Position numbers and translations under genes: made by a program. This document shows, piece by piece, positions 1 to 8,282 of a stretch of 46,402 nucleotides of DNA (positions are counted from its first letter, which is position 1; each line of letters begins with the position of its first letter). Below the pieces are notes generated by a model that had not been told where the DNA came from, did no database searches, and saw only the letters and a list, made by a program, of their open reading frames with translations. Source of the DNA: Bryobacterales bacterium (GTDB lineage: Bacteria; Acidobacteriota; Terriglobia; Bryobacterales; Bryobacteraceae); contig DAIDIH010000323.1 in assembly GCA_027459465.1 (NCBI GenBank), positions 1-46,402 on the forward strand. The letters are read 5' to 3'.

Positions 1-1095
1 ATAATGATCCAGGCCGAGCTCCTCTTTTAGTTGGTGATAGTCCTGCTCGATCTTCCAGCGGCACTTGACGAGGCGTACGATACGCCGCCATGAGTAGTCG
101 GCGGGAAGGTCGCAGAGGCAATAGTTGGTGGGAGCCTCTTCCGACTCCGGCCACTCGACCAGTAACCAGACCTCCTTGCCCGGCGGCCTGCCGTCCTGAT
201 AACGATGCGAGGGCTGTACTCGTGCCGCCCAGAAGCGCGACTCCAACCAGCCCTTGCTCCCTCCCCGCCAGCGAATCTTCTTCCAGCCCTTGGCCTGCTG
301 GACCGCCGCTTGCACCGGGGCCGGCCGTCGATCGCCGTAGCAGACGGCGGAGGGTGGCCTCCCCTTGCCCTTCGCCGGGAGCGTGATAAGTTTTGGCGGC
401 TTCAGCCACACCCCCACTTGCGGCAGGACACCTACGGCATAGTTCAGCCCCCGCTTTTCCAACTCTTCCCGGAACCCGGTTCCGTCGCCATAGCCGGCAT
501 CGGCCACCACCACTCGATCCGGCAGACCCCAGCCTCGCACCTGATCGATGATTTCCTGCGCCAGTTCCCACTTCTTACGAAAGGTAATCTCCTCCGGAAT
601 GCCCGCCGCGGCTCGTCGCTCGGCGTCGTCGATCCAACTCTCGGGCAAATACAACCGCCACCCCAGCGGCGCATTTCCTTGCTCGCCCACAGGGGGAACA
701 CTCACCGCCACCTGGCAGTTGCCGGTCTTTCCCAGCGTTCCCGAATATTGCCGCTCCACCCCGACCGAGTGCGTGCCCTGTTTGGGGAAACCGGTATCAT
801 CGACAACCCACGCCGCATCGGGCTCCAGTTCGGCCGTCATTCGTCTGCCCAGCCGCTCCCACACCGGATTCCAATCCCACGGACTCTGCCCAATGAACTG
901 CCGCATGGCCTGCACATTCCCCTCCGGCAGTCGCGCCGTTAGCGGCTCTATCGATTTCCGTTCGCCATTCAACAGCAGGCTCCGCACGTACACGCCGGCC
1001 CAATGGCGCCGCTCCGTCCTTCCTACCGGCTCCAGCAAGTCGGCAAGAAACCGCACGAGCCGCTTGCGGCAACGCTCCGCCCGGGCATTCGTCAT
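1..1095 (-). CDS. IS701-family DDE transposase, 3' end cut by window edge
   Basis: Catalyses cut-and-paste movement of the element. The minus frame is open from the ATG at 1095 to the window edge, giving 365 codons; family members are usually about 400-450 residues, so the C-terminus is missing. All three catalytic acids are visible: an Asp in the VVDDTGFPK block (residues 99-100), Asp199 in VVADAGYGD, and Glu350 in the WKIEQDYHQLKEELGL block. The N-terminal block MRQFIGQSPWDW, typical of IS701 proteins, is also present. The ATG at 1095 was chosen because it directly precedes the conserved start region; no strong ribosome site is seen. The part inside the window has no frameshift, so the element may be active or recently inserted. 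Confidence 0.9.
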   Translation of the reverse strand, partial: MTNARAERCRKRLVRFLADLLEPVGRTERRHWAGVYVRSLLLNGERKSIEPLTARLPEGNVQAMRQFIGQSPWDWNPVWERLGRRMTAELEPDAAWVVDDTGFPKQGTHSVGVERQYSGTLGKTGNCQVAVSVPPVGEQGNAPLGWRLYLPESWIDDAERRAAAGIPEEITFRKKWELAQEIIDQVRGWGLPDRVVVADAGYGDGTGFREELEKRGLNYAVGVLPQVGVWLKPPKLITLPAKGKGRPPSAVCYGDRRPAPVQAAVQQAKGWKKIRWRGGSKGWLESRFWAARVQPSHRYQDGRPPGKEVWLLVEWPESEEAPTNYCLCDLPADYSWRRIVRLVKCRWKIEQDYHQLKEELGLDHY

Positions 1096-1142
1096 ATCCA
1101 AACATATCAGGATATTTATGTTCTGTCCCGACTTAACGGAGT
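1..1142 (-). mobile_element. IS701-family insertion sequence, partial
   Basis: One end of an IS701-type element. The transposase fills 1-1095 and the non-coding terminus reaches to about 1142, where the reading frame of an unrelated decayed gene begins. The opposite end lies outside the window, so neither the terminal inverted repeats nor a target-site duplication can be paired. The boundary at ~1142 is inferred from where DUF3142-like coding ends and is uncertain by several bases. Confidence 0.7.
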
Positions 1143-1468
1143 ACTACTAACCCGTTCTGCGTCGCGCGGTAACTCGGCGGCTTGCCGTCTAAGTACAGTC
1201 CGTCAATACGAACTACCGTCATCTGATAAATTCCTGCTGGAATCAGCACGGGGATGTCGCGCGGCAAAGGAGTTACTTAATCCTTCCCTTCGATCCGCAG
1301 ACTTAGCGAAAGATATGCCACGCCAACGTGCTGCTCCGCCATCGGCCGGAAATCGTCCGCCGTGTACCACGACCACAACATCGTCTTCGGGGGCGCCTGC
1401 TTCTCCGCCGCCCGCCCGCCGAACTCAGCCAAAGCGAGCGCCGTCGCCACCCAGATCCGCGTCTTCAA
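1142..1468 (-). pseudogene. Decayed DUF3142-like secreted protein, cut by IS701
   Basis: The reading begins at the ATG at 1468 with a short signal-like start, then LWSWYTADDF and VGVAYLSLSLRIEGKD. It hits an in-frame TAA (1277-1279) and continues in the same frame with VTPLPRDIPVLIPAG and YQMTVVRIDG before running into the insertion sequence near 1142. The order (tryptophan-rich start, GVAYL block, P-rich strand, MTVVRI block) resembles the N-terminal part of DUF3142 proteins, whose function is unknown. The gene is therefore broken twice: by a nonsense codon and by loss of its 3' end. The family call is from motif memory and only moderately secure; the in-frame continuation after the stop is directly visible. 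Confidence 0.55.
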
Positions 1469-1526
1469 TTACCTCTCCCCTGGCCAAAATTGTCGCAAAA
1501 GCGCTGCACAAGACCGCAACTGATAA

Positions 1527-1540
1527 CGTTACCGGTAACG
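1527..1540. promoter_or_regulatory. Perfect 14-bp palindrome, LacI/GalR-type operator candidate
   Basis: CGTTACCGGTAACG is a perfect palindrome located 87 bp upstream of the PSCyt1/DUF1553 gene and 58 bp upstream of the divergent DUF3142-like relic. Its core matches the kind of site bound by LacI/GalR-family repressors (the E. coli gluconate repressors use a TGTTACCGGTAACA core). No LacI-type gene lies in the window, so the regulator would act in trans. Role inferred. Confidence 0.55.
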
Positions 1541-1627
1541 CGAACAACCGACAGTTTCTTAGCCTACAGAACCCGATTTTGACCCCGGTTCCAGACCTCC
1601 CCCAATGTGATGTAATGTAGCCCAGCA

Positions 1628-4600
1628 ATGCGCACCCGAGCCGTACTCGCGTTTCTCGTTTTCGCCGGCCCCCTTCTGGCCGCCTCGCCCCCGGTGGATT
1701 TCGACCGCGACGTCCGGCCGATTTTCTCCGACAAGTGCTACACCTGCCACGGGCCGGACCCCTCGCGGCGCATGGCGGGTCTGCGGCTCGACCAACGCGA
1801 GGGCGGGGCGTTCACAAATCGCGGCGACCACGCCGACGTCGTGCCCGGCGACGTCGCGCACAGCCGCCTGGTGGAAAAAATCACCGCGGCGAAACCGGCC
1901 CTGCGGATGCCGCCTCCGTACTCGAAACTGGCCCTCACGCCGGCGCAGATTGAAACGATCAAGACTTGGATCGCGCAGGGCGCGAAGTGGGATCCGCACT
2001 GGTCCTATGTTGTGCCGAAGCGGCCGGAAACTCCGAAAGTTTCGGATGCCAAGTGGGTGCGGAATCCGATCGATGCGTTCGTGATGGCGAAACTCGACGC
2101 GGAGGGGCTGAAGCCGTCGCCGGAGGCCGATAAAACAATTTTGATCCGTCGTGTTTCATTGGATCTGACCGGGATCGCGCCGACGCCGGCCGAAGTGGAC
2201 GCGTTTGTCGCGGACAAGCGGCCGGATGCTTATGAGCGACTGGTTGACAAGTTACTCGCGAGCCCGCGCTATGGCGAGAGGATGACGATGCAGTGGCTCG
2301 ACTTAGCCCGGTACGCGGACACACACGGCTATCACATCGACAGCGCGCGCCAGATGTGGCACTGGCGCGACTGGGTGATCAACACGTTCAACAATAACAT
2401 GCCGTTCGACGAGTTCACGATCGAGCAACTGGCGGGCGACTTACTCCCGCATCCGACGACGAACCAACTTATCGCCACGGGATTCAACCGGAACCACATG
2501 ATTAACTTCGAGGGTGGGGCGATTCCGGAGGAGTATCAGAACGAGTATGTGGTGGACCGAGTAGAAGCGACTTCGACGACGTGGCTTGGAATTACTCTCG
2601 GCTGCGCGCGCTGCCACGACCACAAGTACGACCCGATCAAGCAGAAAGAGTTCTACGAGTTTTACGCGTTCTTCAACAACATCTCGGAAGTGGGGCTGGA
2701 CGGGCAAAGGGGGAACGCGAAGCCGTTCCTGGCGCTGCCATCGGCGGAGCAGAAGGCGGAACTGGATACGCTCGATGCGAAGATCGAGGGGCTGAATAAG
2801 ATCCTGGTTCCGAAGAAACTCGATGAACTTAGACGCGCGTGGGAGCCGAAGAGGCTGGCGACGCTGCCGGAGCCGGCGCGGGCGGGGCTTCTGTCACACT
2901 ATGAGTTCGACGGCGGGCTGTCGGACTCGTCGGGGCATTACTTATATGGGCGTGTTGAGCGCGGGGACCTGACTTACAAGCCGGGCGCGGTGGCGCAGGC
3001 GGCGCAGTTCGACGGGGACACGCACGTGACGTTCGGCCCGGCGACGGTGTTCGATCGGCGCAAGCCGTTCACGATCGCCTGCTGGCTGAACCCGTCGGGG
3101 CACCTGCCGCGGGTTGTGCTCGACCAACTTACAGGGACGGCGCAGAACCGCAGCGGGATCGAGATCACGCTCGACGATTTTCTTCTTACGGACATCCAGC
3201 ACTGGCGGCCGAAGGTGTATGTGAAGTTCGACGGCGCGCAGGGGGGTAAGGGGATCGAGGTGCGGTCGCAGTCGCGGCTGGATCCGGGCAAATGGCATCA
3301 TGTGGCGATTACTTACGACGGCTCGGGCCATGCTTCCGGGGTGCATATGTACTTCGACGGGGCGGCGGACCCGGTGGATGTGGCGCAGGATAACTTAGGA
3401 TCTTTTGTAAGTTCGCCGGCGAAGTGGGAGACCGGTAACCGGACGTGGGGACGGAGTTACGAAGGCGGGATCGACGACTTACGGTTTTATAACAGAGCGC
3501 TGAGCGCGGCCGAGTTACAGCCGATGGTGGTGGACGAGCCGCTGCGGGCGACGATTGAGATCCCGGAAGATCACCGGAAGGGCGGACAGGACACGCGCCT
3601 CGAGGATTACTTCCTGCGGAACGAGGCGCCGGAGGAGATCCGGAGCGCGTACATCGAGCGGGAGACGCTGATGGCGCAACGGGATGCGCTGAACAAGCAG
3701 ATTCCGACGACGATGGTGATGGCGGAGCTGGACAAGCCTCGGGAGACGGCGATTCTGGGGCGGGGTGATTACCGGAACCGCGGAGAGGTGGTGCATCCGG
3801 GGGTTCCGGCGATGCTTCCGCCGCTGCCGAAGGGCGCGCCGGCGAACCGGCTGACGCTGGCGCGGTGGCTGGTGAGCGATTCGAATCCGCTGACGGCGCG
3901 GGTGGTGATGAACCGGTACTGGCAGATGTATTTTGGCACGGGGATTGTGAAGACGGTGGAGGATTTCGGGTCGCAGGGCGAGCCGCCATCGAACCAGCCG
4001 CTGCTGGACTGGCTCGCCACGGAGTTCATCCGGACGGGCTGGAACGTGAAGGCGATGCAGCGGCTGATTGTAACGTCTGCTACTTACCGGCAGGATTCGC
4101 GAGTAACTCCGGAGTTACTGGAGCGCGATCCGGAGAACCGGATACTGGCGCGGGGCCCAAGGTTCCGGTTGCCGGGGGAGATGATTCGCGACAACGCGCT
4201 GGCGGCGTCGGGGTTATTGAAGGAGCGGGTCGGCGGGCCGAGCGTGTTCCCGTATCAGCCGAAGGGACTGTGGAGAGAGATCGCGTTCGGCGACGGGTTT
4301 TCGGCGCAGAGCTACACGCCGAGCCACGGGGACGATTTGTACCGGCGGTCCATGTACACCTTCTTTAAGCGCACGGCCTCGCCGCCGGAGCTGGTCACGT
4401 TCGACGCGCCGGACCGGGAAAAGTGCACGGCGCGGCGGCTGCTGACGAACACGCCGCTGCAGGCGCTGGTGCTGATGAACGATCCGGCGTTTATCGAGGC
4501 GTCGCGCGTTCTGGCGGAGAGGATGATGCGCGAGGGTGGGCGGAACACGGCCAAGCGGCTGGATTACGGTTTCCGGCTGGCGACGTCGCGGCACCTTGCG

Positions 4601-4798
4601 CCAAACGAGGAAGCAATCTTAGAAAAACTTCTTACGCAGTCCCTTAGTAACTACAAAGCGAAACCGGCGGAGGCCGCGAAGCTGATTGCGATCGGGGAGT
4701 CGAAGCCGGACGCAAGAATTCCTCCCGCGGAACTCGCCGCATGGACGACGGTGGCGAGCACCATATTGAGTCTGGACGAGACGATTAGCAAGGAATAA
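1628..4798 (+). CDS. PSCyt1 / DUF1549 / LamG / DUF1553 secreted protein
   Basis: A 1056-residue exported protein with a signal peptide (residues 1-19). Order of parts: planctomycete cytochrome c domain PSCyt1 with heme motif CYTCH (Cys37-His41); DUF1549 (about 140-350), ending in a second CxxCH-like motif CARCHDHKYDP (Cys326-His330); a concanavalin/LamG-like module (about 425-620, 'LLSHYEFDGGLSDSSG'); and DUF1553/PSD1 (about 735-1000), with the 'MNRYWQMYFGTGIV' and 'NTPLQALVLMND' signatures. Such proteins are almost always next to a DUF1501 gene, as here (2-bp gap), and are thought to act together outside the cytoplasm on polysaccharides; the biochemistry is unproved. The start ATG has no clear ribosome site. 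An operator-like palindrome lies upstream. It is complete, with no visible damage. Confidence 0.93.
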   Translation: MRTRAVLAFLVFAGPLLAASPPVDFDRDVRPIFSDKCYTCHGPDPSRRMAGLRLDQREGGAFTNRGDHADVVPGDVAHSRLVEKITAAKPALRMPPPYSKLALTPAQIETIKTWIAQGAKWDPHWSYVVPKRPETPKVSDAKWVRNPIDAFVMAKLDAEGLKPSPEADKTILIRRVSLDLTGIAPTPAEVDAFVADKRPDAYERLVDKLLASPRYGERMTMQWLDLARYADTHGYHIDSARQMWHWRDWVINTFNNNMPFDEFTIEQLAGDLLPHPTTNQLIATGFNRNHMINFEGGAIPEEYQNEYVVDRVEATSTTWLGITLGCARCHDHKYDPIKQKEFYEFYAFFNNISEVGLDGQRGNAKPFLALPSAEQKAELDTLDAKIEGLNKILVPKKLDELRRAWEPKRLATLPEPARAGLLSHYEFDGGLSDSSGHYLYGRVERGDLTYKPGAVAQAAQFDGDTHVTFGPATVFDRRKPFTIACWLNPSGHLPRVVLDQLTGTAQNRSGIEITLDDFLLTDIQHWRPKVYVKFDGAQGGKGIEVRSQSRLDPGKWHHVAITYDGSGHASGVHMYFDGAADPVDVAQDNLGSFVSSPAKWETGNRTWGRSYEGGIDDLRFYNRALSAAELQPMVVDEPLRATIEIPEDHRKGGQDTRLEDYFLRNEAPEEIRSAYIERETLMAQRDALNKQIPTTMVMAELDKPRETAILGRGDYRNRGEVVHPGVPAMLPPLPKGAPANRLTLARWLVSDSNPLTARVVMNRYWQMYFGTGIVKTVEDFGSQGEPPSNQPLLDWLATEFIRTGWNVKAMQRLIVTSATYRQDSRVTPELLERDPENRILARGPRFRLPGEMIRDNALAASGLLKERVGGPSVFPYQPKGLWREIAFGDGFSAQSYTPSHGDDLYRRSMYTFFKRTASPPELVTFDAPDREKCTARRLLTNTPLQALVLMNDPAFIEASRVLAERMMREGGRNTAKRLDYGFRLATSRHLAPNEEAILEKLLTQSLSNYKAKPAEAAKLIAIGESKPDARIPPAELAAWTTVASTILSLDETISKE

Positions 4799-4800
4799 TC

Positions 4801-6264
4801 ATGCCGCTTGATCATGAAATCGGGTTAGCACTTACGCGCCGCCATTTCTTCGGGCTGACGAGCACGGGGATCGGCGCCGCTGCACTGGCGAGCCTTCTGG
4901 CTCCGGAGGCTTTCGCCAACACGGCGGGGAAACTGTACGCGCCGGGCGCGCTGCCGGGGCTGCCGCATTTTCCTCCGAAGGCGAAGCGGGTGATATTCCT
5001 GCATCAGTCGGGCGGGCCGTCGCAGGTGGATTTGTTCGACTACAAGCCGAAGCTGGGGAAGATGCAGGGGACGGAGTTGCCGGCGTCGGTGCGGAACGGG
5101 CAGCGGATTACGGGGATGACGAGCGGGCAGAGTTCGCTGCCGGTGGCTTCGTCGGTGTTTCAGTTCAAGCAGTACGGGCAAGCGGGGACGTGGTTCAGCG
5201 AGTTACTGCCGCACCTAGGCGGGGTGGCGGATCAGATCGCGGTGGTGAAGACGGTGAACACGGACGCGATCAACCATGATCCGGCGATTACGTTTTTGCA
5301 GAGCGGGAGCCAGCAGCCGGGGCGGCCGAGCATGGGCGCGTGGGTGACGTATGGGCTGGGGAGCGAGAACCAGGAGTTGCCGTCGTTTGTGGTTATGATC
5401 AGCCAGCAGAGCGCGCTGAATACGGACCAGCCGTTGTTCAGCCGGCTGTGGGGAAGCGGGTTTCTCCCGTCGAAGTACCAGGGTGTGCTGTTCCGGTCGT
5501 CCGGCGATCCGGTTTTGTATTTGTCCGATCCGCAAGGCATCAGCCGCGACGAGCGGCGGGACATGCTGGATGCGGAGGCGGAGTTGAATCATATCCGGGC
5601 GACGGCGTATGGGGATCCGGAGATTGAGACGCGGATTTCGCAGTTTGAGATGGCGTTCAAGATGCAGACTTCGGTGCCGGATCTGATGGATTTGTCGAAG
5701 GAGCCGGACCATGTGTTTGAGATGTATGGGCCGGAGGCGCGGAAGCCGGGGAGTTACGCGGCGAATTGTCTGCTGGCGCGGAGGCTGGTGGAGCGCGGCG
5801 TGCGGTTTGTGCAGTTGTATAAGCGGGGATGGGACCAGCACAACGATTTGCCGCGGGATTTGCGGTTGCAGTGCCAGAGCGTGGACCAGCCTTCGGCGGC
5901 GCTGGTTCAGGATTTGCATCAGCGGGGGCTGCTGGAGGACACGCTGGTGGTTTGGGGCGGGGAATTCGGGCGGACGGTGTACTGCCAGGGTAAGTTGACG
6001 CAGGAGAACTACGGGCGAGACCATCATCCGCGGTGCTTCACGATGTGGTTTGCGGGTGGCGGGATCAAGCCGGGGATTTCGCTGGGCGAGACGGACGATT
6101 ACTGCTATAACATCGTGTCGGATCCGATGCATATTCACGATGTGCAGGCGACGATATTGAACCGGCTGGGCGTGGACCATACGCGGCTGACTTACAAGTT
6201 CCAGGGGCGGCATTTCCGGTTGACAGATGTGGCGGGGGTGGTGACGGAGAAGTTACTGGCGTAG
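4801..6264 (+). CDS. DUF1501 family Tat-exported protein
   Basis: A 487-residue partner of the preceding gene, starting 2 bp after its stop, so translation is probably coupled. It begins with a twin-arginine signal (TRRHFFG, then a hydrophobic stretch to about residue 40). The body has the DUF1501 landmarks: FLHQSGGPSQVDLFDYKP, a 'VWGGEFGRT' block and a C-terminal '[17 protein letters not shown]' block. The fold is related to alkaline phosphatase/sulfatase enzymes, but DUF1501 lacks the sulfatase Cys-x-Pro-x-Arg motif, so sulfatase activity should not be assumed. The last 136 coding bases plus 53 bases of downstream sequence recur at 9427-9615. The gene itself looks complete. Confidence 0.93.
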   Translation: MPLDHEIGLALTRRHFFGLTSTGIGAAALASLLAPEAFANTAGKLYAPGALPGLPHFPPKAKRVIFLHQSGGPSQVDLFDYKPKLGKMQGTELPASVRNGQRITGMTSGQSSLPVASSVFQFKQYGQAGTWFSELLPHLGGVADQIAVVKTVNTDAINHDPAITFLQSGSQQPGRPSMGAWVTYGLGSENQELPSFVVMISQQSALNTDQPLFSRLWGSGFLPSKYQGVLFRSSGDPVLYLSDPQGISRDERRDMLDAEAELNHIRATAYGDPEIETRISQFEMAFKMQTSVPDLMDLSKEPDHVFEMYGPEARKPGSYAANCLLARRLVERGVRFVQLYKRGWDQHNDLPRDLRLQCQSVDQPSAALVQDLHQRGLLEDTLVVWGGEFGRTVYCQGKLTQENYGRDHHPRCFTMWFAGGGIKPGISLGETDDYCYNIVSDPMHIHDVQATILNRLGVDHTRLTYKFQGRHFRLTDVAGVVTEKLLA

Positions 6265-6317
6265 TTGCCCAACGGGCGATCTGCGATTGGCCCGGAGACA
6301 GGCTGGTTGATGGAGCG
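6129..6317 (+). repeat. Direct repeat copy A (DUF1501 3' end and trailer)
   Basis: This 189-bp segment aligns without gaps to 9427-9615 (constant offset 3298) with about 20 mismatches, roughly 89% identity. It spans the last 45 codons of the intact DUF1501 gene, its TAG stop and 53 bp of trailer ending in GGTTGATGGAGCG. The match into non-coding trailer argues for an old tandem duplication rather than protein-level conservation. Confidence 0.85.
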
Positions 6318-6431
6318 CACGAGTGGTCCGACTGCTTCCGTGTTGCCGACAGTCCGGGCGGTAGGGTTGATGGAGGGATGCAACCGCGTTTATCAGGAGG
6401 CATGACGGTCACCTCCCTCGATATCGCTCCA

Positions 6432-7847
6432 CTATTCCTCGCTAGAGTACGAGCGTTCGGCTTCCAGATGTTGGTCTGAGTCGTGCGCCTGGAACGCACC
6501 GCGGAGGGCTGTCAATACCAGTTCGAGTCCCGACCAGTCGAACCGAGAGATTGCCGAAGCGTTCTCCTCACACGTCGCGAGTTTACTAAGGAACGATTCT
6601 TGAATCGTCTCCTTTTGCAGTACTTCACCCTGATACTGGCGGAGCTTTACGTCGAGCCCCCTCCACTCGATGGGCCTGTATGCGCCCTCCTCCGTCTTCA
6701 AGACATCGCTCCCGAGGTAGAGCTCCAAGCTGCACGCGAGCCCATTAATGTCCATATCTGAAATTCCGGTAGGGCCCTTGGTCGGATAATGTTCGGCTAA
6801 TGGTAGTCGAGGTAGGGTAAAGATAACAATATTCTCAGGCAAGCTGATATCAGCAAGCGACTGGAGTGCGGACCGGCCCGCGGTGTCGTTGTCAAAGAGT
6901 GCCACTACTCGATTCGAGATCCCCGCGCCAGCAAACGCCTTCACCCGATTCGCCAAGGCGCCAGCGCCGCCTTCGATTCGCGCGCCCTTGAAATCCATAA
7001 ATGAGAAAAACTCCGAAACGTGGGGGTATAGCAACTTGAGAGACCTTTCCAGGATCCACTTGTCTGATGCGCCCTCCGTAAGGACTGTGATTCGCCGATA
7101 GCTCTCATGCTCACGGTTTATGAGGTACTCAGCGTAAGCGACCATGTTCGCACTGGAGTCAAACACTTCACCGACGACCAAGTCAGTTAGATCGTAGTCC
7201 ACGGCGTCATCAGGCTCACACACCTCCGACAGCAGCCTAAGCAGAAATCGTGTGTCGATACCAGGAAAGCCCCACCGGATTCCGCCCAGGCCGAGGATGT
7301 ATTCGATGATGAGGTCGCAATTCTCGGGTGCTTGAAGACGGTCGTTCGCGAGGCCCAGCCGACGAACTTCACGTAATCCCTGGAACCAAATCTCGAGATT
7401 GAGCCGAGCGAGGGCTTCCACTCTCTTCTCGTGAATTCTAAGCGTCCGAATAGAATCTTGCCCCGCTTCTCGTGCTGCTTCATGCAAGGATGTGAAGGCC
7501 GCCTGAGGGCCGCCATCAACCATCGCCCGATATATCTCGACATCCTGCAAAGCCCGATGCCGCTCACGCGCAAGGCCGACCGTGAAGGCAATTTCTGCGG
7601 CCTTGAGGGTGAAGCCCAGCAGCTCTAGGCGTTCTTTCATTCCGGCGACCGAACATACGTAATGCACGTGGGCGTATGAGGGTTTCCAATACTCTTCTCC
7701 GCCCTCCATCTCAATCCACTCCTGGGCGCTGATAGGGCGCGTCTGCTTGTCAGACGGCACAAACAACGCCATTAGAGCGGGTTCGACGTCATTCTTCGTG
7801 GATTCGACGGAGAATGGTCCGGCGCGCAACTCGGAATCAGAACTCAT
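6432..7847 (-). CDS. HEPN/Toprim-associated protein, candidate defence nuclease
   Basis: 471 residues from the ATG at 7847 (a GTG at 7898 would add 17). The N-terminus resembles the HEPN/Toprim N-terminal domain: 'FSVESTKNDVEPALMALF' followed by 'CSVAGMKERLELLGFTL'. A middle helical part holds the 'VDYDLTDLV' block. The C-terminal half carries a Toprim-like fold: Glu258 in ITVLTEGASDKWIL and an Asp-x-Asp pair (Asp319, Asp321) in VVALFDNDTAG, the expected metal ligands. Toprim domains cut or rejoin nucleic acid, and this architecture is common in accessory regions, where it is treated as a likely antiphage or abortive system. A clear HEPN R-x4-6-H motif was not found, so the HEPN part is by resemblance only. 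The gene is transcribed against its neighbours and sits in an insert that looks less GC-biased than its flanks. Confidence 0.75.
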   Translation of the reverse strand: MSSDSELRAGPFSVESTKNDVEPALMALFVPSDKQTRPISAQEWIEMEGGEEYWKPSYAHVHYVCSVAGMKERLELLGFTLKAAEIAFTVGLARERHRALQDVEIYRAMVDGGPQAAFTSLHEAAREAGQDSIRTLRIHEKRVEALARLNLEIWFQGLREVRRLGLANDRLQAPENCDLIIEYILGLGGIRWGFPGIDTRFLLRLLSEVCEPDDAVDYDLTDLVVGEVFDSSANMVAYAEYLINREHESYRRITVLTEGASDKWILERSLKLLYPHVSEFFSFMDFKGARIEGGAGALANRVKAFAGAGISNRVVALFDNDTAGRSALQSLADISLPENIVIFTLPRLPLAEHYPTKGPTGISDMDINGLACSLELYLGSDVLKTEEGAYRPIEWRGLDVKLRQYQGEVLQKETIQESFLSKLATCEENASAISRFDWSGLELVLTALRGAFQAHDSDQHLEAERSYSSEE

Positions 7848-7942
7848 GCGAAACCCGTTCCGATGGTACCGCCGCTCACCCGTCAGCGTGGGCGCCACAA
7901 CTCGGGCTGGCAGGGTATGTGGGAACTACGAATGGGATGGGA

Positions 7943-8206
7943 TCAGGATCGAATCGGCTCCGGCTCGATGCCGATCGCATCGTTGACCGCATCACAGAGC
8001 CGCTGCTTGCATCCCAAATAGCGCTCTGTCGTCTGGACGCTGAGGTGCCCGAGCAAGAATTGAATTCGTTCCAACTCGCCACCGCGGTCGTGGCACAGCC
8101 GAACGCATATCCGACGAGTTCCATGACGTGCCACATTGCCGAGATTGCGGGCCTGGCACGTCTGCTTTACAACGTCAGCGATGACTTCGGGGCTGACGAC
8201 GTGTTG
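7943..8206 (-). pseudogene. Tyrosine recombinase (phage-type integrase) C-terminal stump
   Basis: The frame reads SPEVIADVVKQTCQARNLG, then RRICVRLCHDRGGELERIQF, then LLGHLSVQTTERYLGCKQRL, and ends with a TGA. This is the C-terminal third of a tyrosine recombinase: the second-arginine helix, the LLGH block and the catalytic tyrosine in TTERYLG. The usual H-x-x-R box is degraded to HGTRR, and an in-frame TAG at 8207-8209 closes the reading upstream, so the catalytic N-terminal portion and the core-binding domain are gone. It is therefore a remnant, not an active integrase. It points to a past site-specific integration of this insert. Confidence 0.8.
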
Positions 8207-8282
8207 CTACCGTGCGCGGAGGGCAGCGAATTTGAATGCGAAGGAGTAAGTCGTCTTTCTGAGGCCGCGGGTCTCGAATTCG

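Noticed and set aside
205..942. 245-codon plus frame at the left end
   Set aside because: Antisense of the IS701 transposase, whose catalytic motifs are clear on the minus strand.
5215..6213. 332-codon minus frame opposite the DUF1501 gene
   Set aside because: Arg/Pro/Leu/His-rich antisense shadow with no start signal or motif.
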